A stretch of DNA of 64,000 nucleotides from Lentzea sp. NEAU-D7 (GTDB lineage: Bacteria > Actinomycetota > Actinomycetes > Mycobacteriales > Pseudonocardiaceae): the NCBI RefSeq assembly GCF_026242055.1, contig NZ_JAPJDL010000010.1:228193-292192 (forward strand), read 5' to 3'. Of this stretch, positions 8,636 to 19,567 are shown one piece after another (positions within the stretch are counted from its first letter, which is position 1; every line of letters starts with the position of its first letter). The position numbers and the translations under genes were made by a program. The notes under the pieces are model-generated. The model did no database searches and had not been told where the DNA came from. It worked only from the letters and a program-made list of their open reading frames with translations.

Positions 8636-9046
8636 GTGCTGGTGATTCGCCGTGACCTGGTGGACGCGATGGTGGCCCACGCGCGCCGCGACCATCCCGA
8701 CGAGGCGTGCGGGGTGATCGCCGGGCCGTACGGGTCCGACAGCCCTGAGCGCTTCATCGAGATGGAGAACGCGGAGCGGTCGCCCACGTTCTACCGGTTC
8801 GACGCGGCCGAGCAGCTCAAGGTGTGGCGCGAGATGGACGCGAACGACGAGGTGCCGGTGGTCATCTACCACTCGCACACCGCGACGGAGGCGTACCCGT
8901 CCCGCACCGACATCTCGTTCGCCGGCGAGCCGGAGGCGCACTACGTGCTGGTCTCCACGCGCGACCCGATCGAGCACGAGCTGCGGTCGTACCGCATCGT
9001 CGACGGTGTCGTGACCGAGGAACCGGTCAAGATCGTCGAATCCTGA
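8636..9046 (+). CDS. mec: JAMM/MPN+ metallopeptidase, CysO-cysteine peptidase
   Basis: This 136-residue zinc peptidase removes cysteine from the CysO-cysteine adduct, the last step of the thiocarboxylate cysteine pathway. The JAMM residues are complete: E23 (DEACG), H79 and H81 (YHSHT), S89 and D92 (YPSRTD). The GTG at 8636 is supported by the hexamer TAGGAT seven bases before it and the absence of a ribosome site. cysO and cysM follow immediately, as in Rv1334-Rv1336. Confidence 0.95.
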   Translation: MLVIRRDLVDAMVAHARRDHPDEACGVIAGPYGSDSPERFIEMENAERSPTFYRFDAAEQLKVWREMDANDEVPVVIYHSHTATEAYPSRTDISFAGEPEAHYVLVSTRDPIEHELRSYRIVDGVVTEEPVKIVES

Positions 9047-9070
9047 GTTGCACCCGTTTCCCGGAGGTAG

Positions 9071-10309
<1,239 letters not shown>

Positions 10310-10352
10310 GCGATCCCGCCGATCTTGTCGGTGGTGCCGAGTAAGTTGTGAC

Positions 10353-10383
10353 GCAGGGGTTCCCAGCTCGGGGGGACCCCTGC
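10353..10383. terminator. Hairpin terminator between convergent cysM and SMP-30 genes
   Basis: A 12-bp stem (10353-10364 with 10372-10383, one G-T pair) and a 7-base loop lie between two convergent stops. There is no T-run, which is usual in high-GC actinomycetes. It may end transcripts from both sides. Confidence 0.6.
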
Positions 10384-10394
10384 GGCAGCGCGCC

Positions 10395-11255
10395 TCAGCC
10401 GTTGAACGCGACGCCCGGCACGCCCTGGCCGACGCCGGGCAGCACCAGCACCGAGCCGTTGAGCTGCCGCTCCACCAGCGCCTCGTCGGACAGCCCCACG
10501 CGGGCGGACGTCACGTAGAGGTCGGTGAAGTCGGCCCCGCCGAAGCAGCACGCGGTCGGGTTGTCGACCGGCACCTCGATCTCGCGGTCGAGCTCACCGG
10601 CCGGTGTGTAGCGCCGCACGGCGCGGCCACCCCACAGCGCGACCCACACGCACCCGTCGGCGTCGACGGTGAGCCCGTCCGGCCAGCCGTCGGTGTTGCC
10701 GACGTGGGTGAGCGGGCGGCGGTTCGCGACGGTGCCTGCCGCGTTGTCGAAGTCGAGGACGTCGATGCGGCGGGTCGGCGTGTCGATGTAGTACATGAGC
10801 TCGCCGTCGGGGCTCCAGCCGACGCCGTTGCTCGTGTTCACCTTGTCCACCATGACCTTCGCGGAGCCGTCACCGGTGATCCTGGCGAGCCAGCCCTCGT
10901 CGGCGGCCTGGTCGTAGCGCATCGTGCCGGCCCACAGGCGGCCCGACGGGTCGATGCCCGCGTCGTTGCCGCGCACGCCGTCGCGAGCCCAGTAGACGAG
11001 CCAGCTCTTGGTGCCGTCGCGGTCGACCAGCGCGATGCCGTCGCGCAGGTTGCAGACGATGCCGCCCTGCGCGCGGGGCTTGGCGGCGCCCACGTGCTGG
11101 GGCACCACGAGCACCGCGTCGTCGTCCCGCGCGGGTGCGTACCGGTGCACCTCCGAGGCGAGGATGTCCACCCACAGCAACGTGGAGCTGCTGTGGTCCC
11201 ACGTCGGGCCCTCACCTAGCTGGGCGGATGCGCGTACCGCTACTTCGATCGACAC
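10395..11255 (-). CDS. SMP-30/gluconolactonase family protein
   Basis: This 286-residue six-bladed beta-propeller resembles gluconolactonase and SMP-30/regucalcin, which open sugar lactones with a bound divalent metal. Metal ligands are suggested by E15 (LGEGPTW), the Asn of [12 protein letters not shown] and the Asp of [11 protein letters not shown] signal peptide is absent. The gene interrupts the conserved cysM-rhomboid order on the opposite strand, so it is an insertion relative to mycobacteria. The true substrate is unknown. Confidence 0.88.
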   Translation of the reverse strand: MSIEVAVRASAQLGEGPTWDHSSSTLLWVDILASEVHRYAPARDDDAVLVVPQHVGAAKPRAQGGIVCNLRDGIALVDRDGTKSWLVYWARDGVRGNDAGIDPSGRLWAGTMRYDQAADEGWLARITGDGSAKVMVDKVNTSNGVGWSPDGELMYYIDTPTRRIDVLDFDNAAGTVANRRPLTHVGNTDGWPDGLTVDADGCVWVALWGGRAVRRYTPAGELDREIEVPVDNPTACCFGGADFTDLYVTSARVGLSDEALVERQLNGSVLVLPGVGQGVPGVAFNG

Positions 11256-11276
11256 CCAACCACCTTAGTTGGCACG

Positions 11277-11282
11277 TACTCT
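11277..11282 (+). promoter_or_regulatory. -10 element of a leaderless rhomboid-murI transcript
   Basis: TACTCT lies six bases before the GTG at 11289; TTGGCA at 11269-11274 is too close to act as its -35. No ribosome site is present. Confidence 0.4.
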
Positions 11283-11288
11283 GGACAC

Positions 11289-11900
11289 GTGGACCGCACC
11301 GCGCTCGCGAAACGGGTAATACCGCCGCACCCAGTGCTGTCGCTGCTGGTCGTGGCCGGGTTCGTCGGCTTCCTCTACGTCGTCGAGGCCTTCGACGTGG
11401 CGACCGGCGGCTCGCTGGAGGACGACGGCGTGCGGCCGCGCGACTTCAGCGAGTGGGACAACCTGCTGTGGATGCCGTTGATCCACGGCGACTGGAGCCA
11501 CCTCACCGGCAACGCGGTTCCGTTGCTGCTGCTGGGGTTCCTCGCGAACTCGGGAGGGCTCAAGCAGTTCTTCCAGGTCACCGCCGTCATCTGGTTGTCG
11601 TCCGCGCTGGGCGTGTGGGTGCTCGGCAGTCCCGGCAGCCACATCGGCGCGTCCGGGCTGGTGTTCGGCTTCCTCGCGTTCCTGCTGGTGCGCGGGATCT
11701 TCGCGCGCTCGTGGCTGCAGCTGGTGATCGCCGTCGGCGTGTTCATGCTGTACGGCGCCGCGCTGTGGGGCGTGCTGCCCGGCCAGCCAGGCGTGTCGTG
11801 GGAAGGCCACCTGTTCGGCGCGATCGGCGGCGTCCTGGCCGCGTGGGGTGTTTCTCGCGACAACCGGCGCACTACAACACCCGCTACATTCACGGCGTGA
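11289..11900 (+). CDS. Rhomboid family intramembrane serine protease
   Basis: This 203-residue membrane protein has about six transmembrane segments. The catalytic dyad is visible: S122 in the GASG motif ([11 protein letters not shown]) and H174 in [11 protein letters not shown]. The oxyanion-hole segment HLTGN (H71, N75) is also present. It corresponds to Rv1337, between cysM and murI. GTG 11289 is the likely start. Its stop overlaps the murI GTG by four bases. The substrates are unknown. Confidence 0.93.
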   Translation: MDRTALAKRVIPPHPVLSLLVVAGFVGFLYVVEAFDVATGGSLEDDGVRPRDFSEWDNLLWMPLIHGDWSHLTGNAVPLLLLGFLANSGGLKQFFQVTAVIWLSSALGVWVLGSPGSHIGASGLVFGFLAFLLVRGIFARSWLQLVIAVGVFMLYGAALWGVLPGQPGVSWEGHLFGAIGGVLAAWGVSRDNRRTTTPATFTA

Positions 11901-12664
11901 CGATCGGGATCATGGACTCGGGCGTCGGCGGCCTCACCGTCGCCCGCGCGATCATGGACCAGCTGCCGGGCGAGTCGATCCACTACATCGGCGACACGGC
12001 ACACGGTCCCTACGGGCCGCTGCCGATCGCGCAGGCGCGCAAGCACGCCCTGGAGATCTGCGACAGGCTCGTGGACGAGGGCGCGAAGATGCTGGTGATC
12101 GCGTGCAACACCGCGTCCGCCGCCTGCTTCCGCGACGCCCGTGAGCGCTACGACGTGCCGGTGGTTGAGGTGATCCTCCCGGCGGTGCGGCGCGCGGTGA
12201 CGACGACCCGCAGCGGCCGCGTCGGCGTGATCGCGACGGTCGGCACGATCAACTCGCACGCCTACCAGGACTCGTTCCAGGCCGCGCGCGACGTGACGGT
12301 GACGGCGGCGGCGTGCCCGCGGTTCGTCGACTTCGTCGAGCGCGGCATCACCTCCGGCCGGCAGGTGCTCGGGCTGGCGCAGGCCTACCTGGAACCGTTG
12401 CAGCGCGCCGAGGTCGACACGGTCGTGCTGGGCTGCACGCACTACCCGTTGCTGACGGGCGTGATCCAGATCGTCATGGGCCAGCACGTGACGCTGGTGT
12501 CGAGCGCCGAGGAGACGGTGAAGGACGTCGTGCGGCTGCTGACCGAGCGCGACGAGTTCGCCGGCTCCGGGCCCGCGCTGCACCGGGTGACGTGCACCGG
12601 GCCGCCCGAGCGGTTCGCGAAGCTCGCGGCCCGCTTCCTGCCGACCTTCGAACAGTGGGGCTGA
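11897..12664 (+). CDS. murI: Glutamate racemase
   Basis: This 255-residue cytoplasmic enzyme makes D-glutamate for peptidoglycan. The two catalytic cysteines are C70 (VIACNTASA) and C180 (LGCTHYPLL), with [12 protein letters not shown] and [10 protein letters not shown] as family motifs. The GTG at 11897 overlaps the rhomboid stop (GTGA). Upstream in-frame starts fall inside the rhomboid gene and are rejected. Confidence 0.96.
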   Translation: MTIGIMDSGVGGLTVARAIMDQLPGESIHYIGDTAHGPYGPLPIAQARKHALEICDRLVDEGAKMLVIACNTASAACFRDARERYDVPVVEVILPAVRRAVTTTRSGRVGVIATVGTINSHAYQDSFQAARDVTVTAAACPRFVDFVERGITSGRQVLGLAQAYLEPLQRAEVDTVVLGCTHYPLLTGVIQIVMGQHVTLVSSAEETVKDVVRLLTERDEFAGSGPALHRVTCTGPPERFAKLAARFLPTFEQWG

Positions 12665-12665
12665 T

Positions 12666-13433
12666 GTGCTGCTGACCGTCCTCGGCTGCTCCGGCAGCAT
12701 CCCCGGCCCCGGTGCCGCGGCGTCGGGCTACCTGCTGGAGGCCGAAGGGTTCACGCTGGCGCTGGAGTTCGGCAACGGGGCGCTGTCGCGGTTCCAGGAG
12801 GAGCGGCCGCTGTTCTCGATGGACGCGCTGGTGCTCTCGCACCTGCACCCGGACCACTGCATCGACGTGTCCTCCCTGTACGTGGCGAGGAAGTACCACC
12901 CCGTTCCGCCGTCCGGGACGCTGCCCGTCCACGCGCCCGCCGACGCGCACTCGCGCTTCGCCGCCGCCTACGCGCCGAACGAGGCCGAGCGGTCGTCGCT
13001 GGACCTGAGCGACGTCTTCTCCTTCCACGGCCTGGGGTCGCGGGTGGAGATAGGACCGTTCACCGTGGACTCCGCCGTGGTCGCACATCCTTGCGAGGCC
13101 TACGGGTTCCGGATCTCCTACGGCGGGGTGACCCTGGCGTACACCGGGGACAGCGGGCCCTGTGCCGCGCTGGACTCGCTGGCGTCCGGCGCCGACGTGC
13201 TGCTGAGCGAGGCGAGCTGGACGCACGCGCCGGACCGGCAGCCGGATCTGCACCTGTCCGGACGCGAGGCGGGTGAGCTGGCCGCGCGGGCGGGGGCCGG
13301 GCGGCTGCTGGTCACGCACGTGCCGCCGTGGACGTCGCGTGAGGACGTGCTGGAGGAGGCCCGGTCGGCGTTCGGCGGGCCTTGTGAGCTGGTCGTGCAG
13401 GGCGGCCGGTACGAGGTGGGGGAGCGGACATGA
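12666..13433 (+). CDS. Metallo-beta-lactamase-fold phosphodiesterase-like protein
   Basis: This 255-residue enzyme has the metallo-beta-lactamase fold with the metal motif HLHPDHC (H59, H61, D63, H64) and later AYTGDSG and LLVTHVPPW. It takes the place of Rv1339, a protein reported to degrade cyclic AMP, so a cyclic-nucleotide phosphodiesterase role is likely but rests on that homology and synteny. GTG 12666 starts one base after the murI stop, and its own stop overlaps the next ATG, so it is part of the rhomboid-murI operon. Confidence 0.85.
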   Translation: MLLTVLGCSGSIPGPGAAASGYLLEAEGFTLALEFGNGALSRFQEERPLFSMDALVLSHLHPDHCIDVSSLYVARKYHPVPPSGTLPVHAPADAHSRFAAAYAPNEAERSSLDLSDVFSFHGLGSRVEIGPFTVDSAVVAHPCEAYGFRISYGGVTLAYTGDSGPCAALDSLASGADVLLSEASWTHAPDRQPDLHLSGREAGELAARAGAGRLLVTHVPPWTSREDVLEEARSAFGGPCELVVQGGRYEVGERT

Positions 13434-13846
13434 TCAACCTGGAGCGCGTCGGCGAGCACGAGTTCGTCGCTTCCAACGGGCGCGGTGCGTCGGTGCGGAT
13501 CGGCCGCAAGGGCCAGGAGGGCTCGTTCAGCCCGGTCGAGCTGCTGGTCGCGGCGGCCGCCGGGTGCGCGGTCGTGACGTCGGAGACGTTGATCCTGCGC
13601 AGAACCGGCGGTGATCAGCTGACAGCGGAGGCGGACGCGGTCCAGTCGGAGAGCGGCAACGAGGTGATCTCCATCCCGGTGACGCTCTCGTACGACCTGT
13701 CCGCGGTGGACGACCCGGAGGCGCTGGAGATCGTCGTCCGGCGCGCCGTGGAGCAGTTCTGCACGGTCACGCGGACGTTGAAGCAGTCGGCGACGGCGCC
13801 GCTTCAGCTCCCGACGCCGCTCCAGACGGCTTCCGAACCGCTGTGA
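13430..13846 (+). CDS. OsmC/Ohr-like family protein
   Basis: This 138-residue protein matches the OsmC fold, with the two redox cysteines C46 (AAAGCAVV) and C111 (EQFCTVTRTL) at the right places. OsmC/Ohr proteins reduce organic peroxides; divergent members have unknown roles. The ATG at 13430 overlaps the previous stop (ATGA), so it ends the operon. This gene is extra compared with the M. tuberculosis order. Its 3' end overlaps the convergent DUF2231 gene by 43 bases. Confidence 0.82.
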   Translation: MINLERVGEHEFVASNGRGASVRIGRKGQEGSFSPVELLVAAAAGCAVVTSETLILRRTGGDQLTAEADAVQSESGNEVISIPVTLSYDLSAVDDPEALEIVVRRAVEQFCTVTRTLKQSATAPLQLPTPLQTASEPL

Positions 13847-14298
13847 CCGGCGCGCACGGTCTGCACCGTCGTCCCGATCGCGAGCAGCACGACCAGCACG
13901 GACACCACGACTGAGAGCACCCGCCACGTCTTCGTGGTGGGTGCCTCCGCCTGCCGTTCGCGATCGGCGAGCCGGCCCGCGACCAGCAGCGCGATCACCG
14001 CGACGCCGAACCCGAGCGCGATGGGCAGCAGCGTCGTGCCGAGGTCGGCGTGCGTCTGGATGGCGGGGTTCTGCACGCCGTTGTTCTGCAGTGCCGTCTG
14101 CAGGTCCTCACCGGCCTGCTTGGCCATCGGGACCGCCGCGACACCTGCCAGCGTGACCCCCAGAACGGGCCACGCGTACCGGCGCCGCCAGGCCGGGACC
14201 AGCGCGATCGCGACCGAACTGAGCGCCGCGAGGGGCAACAGCACGACCACCGCGTGCACCAGCAAGGGGTGGAGCGGAATACCGTCGATCGTCAGCAT
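13804..14298 (-). CDS. DUF2231 family membrane protein
   Basis: This 164-residue integral membrane protein begins with [24 protein letters not shown], the signature start of DUF2231 proteins, which carry a conserved HPLLVH segment that may bind haem or metal. Four transmembrane helices are visible near residues 10-32, 43-60, 88-107 and 125-145. The ATG at 14298 follows a GGGAGAG ribosome site. The function is unknown. Confidence 0.8.
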   Translation of the reverse strand: MLTIDGIPLHPLLVHAVVVLLPLAALSSVAIALVPAWRRRYAWPVLGVTLAGVAAVPMAKQAGEDLQTALQNNGVQNPAIQTHADLGTTLLPIALGFGVAVIALLVAGRLADRERQAEAPTTKTWRVLSVVVSVLVVLLAIGTTVQTVRAGHSGSEAVWSGVGS

Positions 14299-14334
14299 GT
14301 CTCTCCCTACGCCATGGCGCTCCGCAGGGTTCAT

Positions 14335-14340
14335 TAGGGT
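14335..14340 (+). promoter_or_regulatory. -10 element of a leaderless rph-rdgB transcript
   Basis: TAGGGT lies seven bases before the GTG of rph (14348), with no Shine-Dalgarno. Confidence 0.5.
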
Positions 14341-14347
14341 AAGCGCC

Positions 14348-15112
14348 GTGGTGCGAAGCGATGGCCGAAACGACGACGTGTTGCGTGACATCCGGATCAC
14401 GCGTAGATATCAGACCTGGCCCGCGGGCTCGGTCCTGATCGAGTTCGGGAACACCCGCGTGCTGTGCGCCGCGAGTGTCACCGAAGGTGTCCCCCGCTGG
14501 CGCCAGGGCTCCGGCCTCGGCTGGGTGACCGCCGAGTACGCGATGCTCCCGTCGGCCACGCACAGCCGCAGCGACCGCGAGTCCGTGAAGGGCCGCATCG
14601 GCGGCCGCACGCACGAGATCTCGCGCCTCATCGGCCGTTCCCTGCGTGCCTGCATCGACCTGGCGGCGCTGGGCGAGAACACCATCGTCATCGACTGCGA
14701 CGTCATCCAGGCCGACGGCGGCACCCGCACGGCCGCGATCACCGGCGCGTACGTCGCGCTGGCCGACGCGGTGACGTACCTGGGCGCGGCGGGCCGCCTG
14801 GCCGACCCGTCCCCGCTGTCGTGCGCGGTGTCCGCGGTGTCGGTCGGCGTCGTCGACGGCCGCGTGCGCCTCGACCTGCCGTACGAGGAGGACTCGCGCG
14901 CGGAGGTCGACATGAACGTCGTCGCCACCGACGCGGGCACGCTGATCGAGGTCCAGGGCACCGGCGAGGGCGCGACGTTCGCCCGGTCCACTTTGGACCG
15001 CATGCTCGACATCGCCCTGCGCGGCTGCGCCGAGCTGAACCGCCTCCAGGCCGCCGCTCTCGCCCAGCCGTACCCCGGCGTCCTGCCGGAGCCCAAGGCG
15101 AGCAAGCGATGA
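14348..15112 (+). CDS. rph: Ribonuclease PH
   Basis: This 254-residue phosphorolytic 3'-5' exoribonuclease trims tRNA 3' ends. Signature segments are [50 protein letters not shown] (phosphate and RNA contacts) and [22 protein letters not shown] 14348 (or 14351) is the start, read from a promoter hexamer directly upstream. It is coupled to rdgB by an ATGA overlap, as in Rv1340-Rv1341. Confidence 0.96.
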   Translation: MVRSDGRNDDVLRDIRITRRYQTWPAGSVLIEFGNTRVLCAASVTEGVPRWRQGSGLGWVTAEYAMLPSATHSRSDRESVKGRIGGRTHEISRLIGRSLRACIDLAALGENTIVIDCDVIQADGGTRTAAITGAYVALADAVTYLGAAGRLADPSPLSCAVSAVSVGVVDGRVRLDLPYEEDSRAEVDMNVVATDAGTLIEVQGTGEGATFARSTLDRMLDIALRGCAELNRLQAAALAQPYPGVLPEPKASKR

Positions 15113-15708
15113 AGCTCCTCCTGGCCTCCCGCAACGCGAAGAAGCTCCGCGAGCTCCAGCGCATCGTGGTGTCGGAGTCGCTGGCCGGCATCGAGGTGCT
15201 GTCCCTGTCGGACGTGCCCGAGTTCCCGGAGGCCCCGGAGACCGCGCCGGACTTCGAGGGCAACGCCCTGGCCAAGGCCCGCGACGCCGCTGCCGCCACC
15301 GGCCTGGCCTCCGTCGCGGACGACTCCGGCCTCGCCGTGGACGAGCTGAACGGCATGCCCGGCGTGCTGTCCGCCCGCTGGTCGGGCCGCCACGGCGACG
15401 ACGACGCCAACCTGGACCTGCTGCTGGGCCAGCTCGGCGACGTGCCGGACGAGCGCCGCGGCGCGGCCTTCATCTCGGTGGTCGCCCTCGTGGTGCCCGG
15501 CGGCGAGGAGGTCGTCGTGCGAGGCGAGTGGCGCGGCACGTTGCTGCGCGCCCGTCGTGGCACCAACGGCTTCGGCTACGACCCGATCTTCGTGCCCGAG
15601 GGGTACGAGATCACCTCAGCCGAGATGACGGCCGAGGAGAAGGACGCGGAGTCCCACCGGGGCCGCGCCCTGAAGCTCCTCGTCCCGTACCTGCGCAAGC
15701 TGGTCTAG
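15109..15708 (+). CDS. rdgB: XTP/dITP diphosphatase (Ham1 family)
   Basis: This 199-residue enzyme hydrolyses non-canonical purine triphosphates (ITP, XTP) and so keeps them out of nucleic acids. Motifs are [45 protein letters not shown] and [13 protein letters not shown]. The ATG at 15109 overlaps the rph stop. It ends the block that is syntenic with M. tuberculosis. Confidence 0.96.
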   Translation: MKLLLASRNAKKLRELQRIVVSESLAGIEVLSLSDVPEFPEAPETAPDFEGNALAKARDAAAATGLASVADDSGLAVDELNGMPGVLSARWSGRHGDDDANLDLLLGQLGDVPDERRGAAFISVVALVVPGGEEVVVRGEWRGTLLRARRGTNGFGYDPIFVPEGYEITSAEMTAEEKDAESHRGRALKLLVPYLRKLV

Positions 15709-15715
15709 CCGCGGG

Positions 15716-16057
15716 TCACACCGTGGCGGCCTGCGCGTGTGAGGCCACCGACACGACGCAGACGCCCGCGGCGATCAAAGCCATGCCCGCGAGCATGGCG
15801 AGGTTCAGCGGGTCCGCGAACAGGACCCGGCTCGTGATCGCCACCAGGGCGATGCCGGCGCCTGCCCAGATCGCGTAGGTGATGGCCACCGGCACGCCCA
15901 TTCTGATCACGAGCGATTCGAGGTAGAGCGCGGTCAGGAAACCCGCGCCGAGGCCCGCCGTGGGCCACGGTTTGGTGAAGCCGTCGGAGTATTTGAGGCA
16001 CAGGGTCGCGAAAACCTCCGCACCCACGGCGAGGGCGAGCAACATCCACTTGAGCAT
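15716..16057 (-). CDS. Small multidrug resistance (SMR) family transporter
   Basis: This 113-residue protein has four transmembrane helices and the essential E14 of the EmrE family in LAVGAEVFATLCLKYSDGF; AYAIWAG-like YAIWAGAGIALVAI marks helix 3. SMR dimers export cationic drugs or guanidinium-type compounds by proton exchange. Start ATG 16057; an upstream in-frame start would add a non-hydrophobic leader and is rejected. The gene converges on rdgB with seven bases between stops. I saw no guanidine riboswitch upstream, only a 6-bp hairpin at 16079-16098. Confidence 0.92.
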   Translation of the reverse strand: MLKWMLLALAVGAEVFATLCLKYSDGFTKPWPTAGLGAGFLTALYLESLVIRMGVPVAITYAIWAGAGIALVAITSRVLFADPLNLAMLAGMALIAAGVCVVSVASHAQAATV

Positions 16058-16286
16058 TGAATTTTCCCAGCACGAAATGCACGCAGCGCTAGGCGTGCGT
16101 GTTGAAGACAACGGTTGACGGATGGGCGAAAAGCCCTGGTCAGCCGCCGCGCGTGGGGAAGTGGACTCGCAAGATGAAATCAGACGGGATGTCGGGGCCG
16201 TTAGGTGCCGTCAAACGACACACGGTGTATCACCCTCACCGGAACAGGGGCGGCTTTGTTGCACGCCCTCCGTTCGACCATACCTG

Positions 16287-16323
16287 AAAAGGGCCGCCGT
16301 CGCAGTCTGAAGCGACGACGGCC
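16287..16323 (-). terminator. Rho-independent terminator of bcp
   Basis: Read on the minus strand, a 12-bp stem with one mismatch (16323-16312 with 16303-16292) and an 8-base loop is followed by a T-run (complement of AAAA, 16287-16290). This is a classic intrinsic terminator just after the bcp stop. Confidence 0.8.
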
Positions 16324-16340
16324 TCACGTGCGGTGGGGGA

Positions 16341-16808
16341 TCAGGCGGGGAGTTCGCGCAGGAGCTTGGCGACGTGGCCGGTCGCGCGGACGTTGTACAT
16401 GGCCTTGACGATCTTGCCGTCGGGGCCGACGAGGAACGTCGAGCGGATGACGCCCTGGACGGTGCGGCCGTAGTTCTGCTTCTCGCCGAAGGCGCCCCAC
16501 TCGGTCAGGACCTTCTTGTCCGGGTCGCCGAGGAGCGGGAACGTCAGGCCCTCGGCGTCGCGGAACTTCGCGAGCTTCTCCTGCTTGTCGGGCGAGATGC
16601 CGACGACCTCGTAGCCGGAGCCGGCGAGGGCGCCGAGGTTGTCGCGGAAGTCGCAGGCCTGCTTGGTGCAGCCCGGGGTGCTCGCGGCCGGGTAGAAGTA
16701 CACGACCACGGACTTGCCGAGGTAGTCGGACAGGGACACCGGCTTGCCCTCGCTGTCGGGCAGCGTGAACGCGGGCGCGGTGTCACCAGGTTCGAGACGA
16801 CTGGTCAT
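16341..16808 (-). CDS. bcp: Thioredoxin-dependent thiol peroxidase (Bcp/PrxQ)
   Basis: This 155-residue peroxiredoxin reduces hydrogen peroxide and organic peroxides. C47 (peroxidatic) and C52 (resolving) are in STPGCTKQACDF, the PrxQ five-residue spacing; VYFYPAAST and FLVGPDGKIVKAM are also typical. The ATG at 16808 gives the usual family length. It is ten bases downstream of the lipoprotein gene and ends at an intrinsic terminator. Confidence 0.95.
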   Translation of the reverse strand: MTSRLEPGDTAPAFTLPDSEGKPVSLSDYLGKSVVVYFYPAASTPGCTKQACDFRDNLGALAGSGYEVVGISPDKQEKLAKFRDAEGLTFPLLGDPDKKVLTEWGAFGEKQNYGRTVQGVIRSTFLVGPDGKIVKAMYNVRATGHVAKLLRELPA

Positions 16809-16818
16809 GCCCCAGAGA

Positions 16819-17346
16819 CTAGGCCTGGCCCTCGAAGACGGTGGGTGCGTCCTGGCCCTGCCCACCCGGCTGGATGGTCAGCTGCATGCGCACCGGCGCC
16901 TCGGGTACCGCGAACGCCAGCTGGAGCTGCGTGTCACGGCCCGGCGGGAGCTCGGCCACGGCGGCGGCGAGGCCGTTGAGGCCCTGCACGGAGTCGACGA
17001 GCTCGGCGGCGGGCTCACCGTCCGCCGTCGCGCGCACGGAGAGCTGGGAGGGCAGGTAGGGGGCCTTGGAGCCGTTGTAGACGGTGATCGTGAAGACGGC
17101 GGTGCGCCTGGCCTTCGGGATCGCCGTCTCGGACGGTGAGAGGGAGCGGGGGGCGGAGACCACGACGGACAGGCCCGAGGCCCACACGCGCTGCGTGCCG
17201 TACCCGGCGGCACCGGACGCGCTCGGCGTCTCGGCTCGCTGCTCGACCGTCAGGTTCTCGTCGGGGGTGACGGCGACACCGGGGCCCGCACATCCCGCCA
17301 CGGCCAGCACCAGGCACAGGCCCGCGGCCGATTTGGCGAACTTCAC
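16819..17346 (-). CDS. Lipoprotein of unknown function
   Basis: This 175-residue protein has a lipoprotein signal peptide ending in the lipobox VAGC (C19), so it is anchored to the outer face of the membrane. The mature region has an immunoglobulin-like beta pattern (FTITVYNGSKAPYLPSQLSVRA), reminiscent of DUF4352-type domains. GTG 17346 has GGGGAG upstream. It precedes bcp by ten bases and is probably in the same transcript. The role is unknown. Confidence 0.75.
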   Translation of the reverse strand: MKFAKSAAGLCLVLAVAGCAGPGVAVTPDENLTVEQRAETPSASGAAGYGTQRVWASGLSVVVSAPRSLSPSETAIPKARRTAVFTITVYNGSKAPYLPSQLSVRATADGEPAAELVDSVQGLNGLAAAVAELPPGRDTQLQLAFAVPEAPVRMQLTIQPGGQGQDAPTVFEGQA

Positions 17347-17683
17347 GAACTCCCCTTTCCCACCCCGGCGGTGGGTGTGAACGACTCACGTCAACTGTGA
17401 CGGTGCCGAAGAGGGAAGTGCGAACGAAAGAGGCCTCTGAAGCGGACCTGGTGCCGGGACGTGGCCGACTCGTGATGGGCGGCGTGGGCGGCGCCACAGA
17501 GTGCGCCGGCCCCACGCCGTCCGTGCGGCCGAGGCCGCGGGTCACGCTAGGGAGCGCGTCGGGGGGCGTGCGCGCTCACACCGATCATCGCCCACTGTGT
17601 GCCACGCGCTACAAGCGGAGCCGTTTATCACCCGTTCAGACCAGTGTCTGTCGTACAAAACGTGAAGGTCACGCCTGGCCGAC
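17347..17683. other. Intergenic region without a supported gene
   Basis: This 337-base stretch lies upstream of the lipoprotein gene and downstream of the luciferase-like gene, both on the minus strand. Open frames here have no ribosome site or recognisable protein. A short CAGAC/GTCTG inverted repeat sits at 17637-17650. The lipoprotein promoter should lie here, but I could not place it. Confidence 0.5.
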
Positions 17684-18712
17684 TCACGTATGTGCGGCTG
17701 AACAGCCCAGTGACGGCGTCCGTTCGGCCACCTCGCTGAGGAGTTCGAACGAACGCAGACGGTCATCGTGCCCGTGCACGATGGTCGTCACCATGAGCTC
17801 GTCGGCCGCCGTCGACTCCATCAACTCGTCCAGCCCGGAGCGGACCGTTGAGGGGGACCCGATGATCTGGCTGGACATGCGGTCCTCGATCACCAACTGG
17901 TCGATCTCGGTGTACGGGTAGTCCGCGGCCTCCTGCGGCGTGGCCAGCGGGGCCGGGCGGCCCTGCCGCAGCCGCACGAAGGAGAGCGCTCCCGGACCCG
18001 CGATGTAGCGGGCGTGCTCGTCGGTGTCGGCGACGACGACCGAGGCGCACACCATCGCGTAGGGCTCGTCGAGCACCTCGGACGGGCGGAAGTGCCGCCG
18101 GTACAGCTCCAGCGCGGGCAGCGTGTTCTGCGCGCTGAAGTGGTGGGCGAACGCGAACGGCAGGCCCAGCATCCCCGCCGCCTGCGCGCTGTAGCCGGAC
18201 GAGCCGAGCAGCCAGATCGGCGGCTTGTTGCCGGCGGCGGGCACGGCGTTGAGCTCGGCGGTGCCCTCGAAGTACTTGATCAGCTCGGTCAGCTCCTGCG
18301 GGAAGTTCTCCGCGGAGAGACCTGCCTCGGTGCGCCGCAACGCCCGCGCCGTCTTCTGGTCGGTGCCGGGCGCGCGGCCGATGCCGAGGTCGATGCGGCC
18401 GGGGTGCAGCGCCTCGAGCATGCCGAACTGCTCGGCGACCACCAGCGGTGCGTGGTTGGGCAGCATGACGCCGCCCGACCCGACGCGGATCGTCTCGGTG
18501 GCGTCCGCGATGTGCCCGATCAGCACGGCGGGCGCAGACGAGGCGATGCCCGGCATGTTGTGGTGCTCGGCGAACCAGTAGCGGTGGTAGCCGAGGCGTT
18601 CGGCCTGCTGAGCGAGCTCCCGCGAGTTCCGCAGCGCGGTCGTCGCGTCCGACCCCGACGTGATGGGAGCGAGGTCGAGAACGGACAGCGGGATCTCAGT
18701 GAGACGGCTCAT
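17684..18712 (-). CDS. Luciferase-like (LLM class) flavin oxidoreductase
   Basis: This 342-residue protein is a TIM-barrel, F420- or FMN-dependent oxidoreductase of the bacterial luciferase family, YhbW-like subgroup. It shows [13 protein letters not shown] at the start, [43 protein letters not shown] and [14 protein letters not shown]. The cofactor and substrate are not determined by these motifs. It starts at ATG 18712, eight bases after the stop of a secreted serine hydrolase gene. Confidence 0.9.
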   Translation of the reverse strand: MSRLTEIPLSVLDLAPITSGSDATTALRNSRELAQQAERLGYHRYWFAEHHNMPGIASSAPAVLIGHIADATETIRVGSGGVMLPNHAPLVVAEQFGMLEALHPGRIDLGIGRAPGTDQKTARALRRTEAGLSAENFPQELTELIKYFEGTAELNAVPAAGNKPPIWLLGSSGYSAQAAGMLGLPFAFAHHFSAQNTLPALELYRRHFRPSEVLDEPYAMVCASVVVADTDEHARYIAGPGALSFVRLRQGRPAPLATPQEAADYPYTEIDQLVIEDRMSSQIIGSPSTVRSGLDELMESTAADELMVTTIVHGHDDRLRSFELLSEVAERTPSLGCSAAHT

Positions 18713-18719
18713 GCATCGA

Positions 18720-19472
18720 TCAACACCGATACTTCGTGACTTCTTCCGTGAGCCGGGTAACTCGTTTCGCGGCTTTCTCGTACGTGGTGCCCTCCGGGTG
18801 CAGCGTCAGCACCGCGACGATGCTGAACCAGCACGTCCCGGACGTGTGCAGGGCCGGCGACTTCGTGTCGAGGTCCCACTGCACGCGCGGGCGCGGCCTG
18901 TCGACGCACGGCCTCGTCGGGTCGCCGAACCCCGACCAGCCCTGCTTGAACGCGGGCTTCCACGTGGCGGACGGCAGTCCGAACGACTGGTCGAACCCGT
19001 CCGACGCGCACTTCTCGGCCCGCTGCAGGTGCCCCATGATCGTGTGCCGCACCTTGGGCTTCGCTTCCTCCAGCACGTACCGGTAGATCTTCACGACGTC
19101 CGAGGCGCTCACGGCCGTGTAGCCCCACATGCCCCGCTTCTCCGGGGGCCGCGTGTCGTCGAGCTTGAGCCGCTCGGCCGTGCGCACGACGACCTGCTCC
19201 CACCCGTTCTCCACCCACAGCTCGCTCGCCGCGTAGTCGTCGCTGACCCGCAGCATGGGTTCGATGCGCGGGTCGTCGCCCCGCGTCTCCAGCTGTTCGA
19301 TCGCGATCAGGATCTTCACCAGCGAGGCGGATCTGATCGGTTTGTGCACGTCCCGGCCGGTCACCTGGTGCGTGATCCGGTCGTAGACCGCGTAGGAGGC
19401 GGTCGGCGCGGGAACGGGCGCCGCCGTGGACACGGGTGCCGCGAGCAAGGCCATCGTCATGAGTAGGTGCAC
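18720..19472 (-). CDS. Exported serine hydrolase (beta-lactamase/DD-peptidase fold)
   Basis: This 250-residue protein has a signal peptide and the active-serine signature S50-x-x-K53 (RSASLVKI), with [10 protein letters not shown] as the likely second motif and FKQGWSGFG in place of the usual KTG. Such class A beta-lactamase-like proteins act on peptidoglycan or beta-lactams, but divergent motifs make the substrate uncertain. GTG 19472 is used; ATG 19460 is an alternative. A TAGCTT hexamer lies eight bases before the GTG. Confidence 0.75.
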   Translation of the reverse strand: MHLLMTMALLAAPVSTAAPVPAPTASYAVYDRITHQVTGRDVHKPIRSASLVKILIAIEQLETRGDDPRIEPMLRVSDDYAASELWVENGWEQVVVRTAERLKLDDTRPPEKRGMWGYTAVSASDVVKIYRYVLEEAKPKVRHTIMGHLQRAEKCASDGFDQSFGLPSATWKPAFKQGWSGFGDPTRPCVDRPRPRVQWDLDTKSPALHTSGTCWFSIVAVLTLHPEGTTYEKAAKRVTRLTEEVTKYRC

Positions 19473-19567
19473 GCTCCCGGAAGCTAGCGGTCACCCGGAC
19501 GTTGTGCCGGATGTTTCATGGATCACAGGGCGAGAAGACTCGGCCTCCTCCTCCCGTTGACCGAGAT

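Noticed and set aside
16058..16286. Guanidine riboswitch upstream of the SMR transporter
   Set aside because: Only small hairpins (16079-16098 and GGGC-TTTTC-GCCC) are visible; the conserved ykkC or mini-ykkC core sequences were not found.
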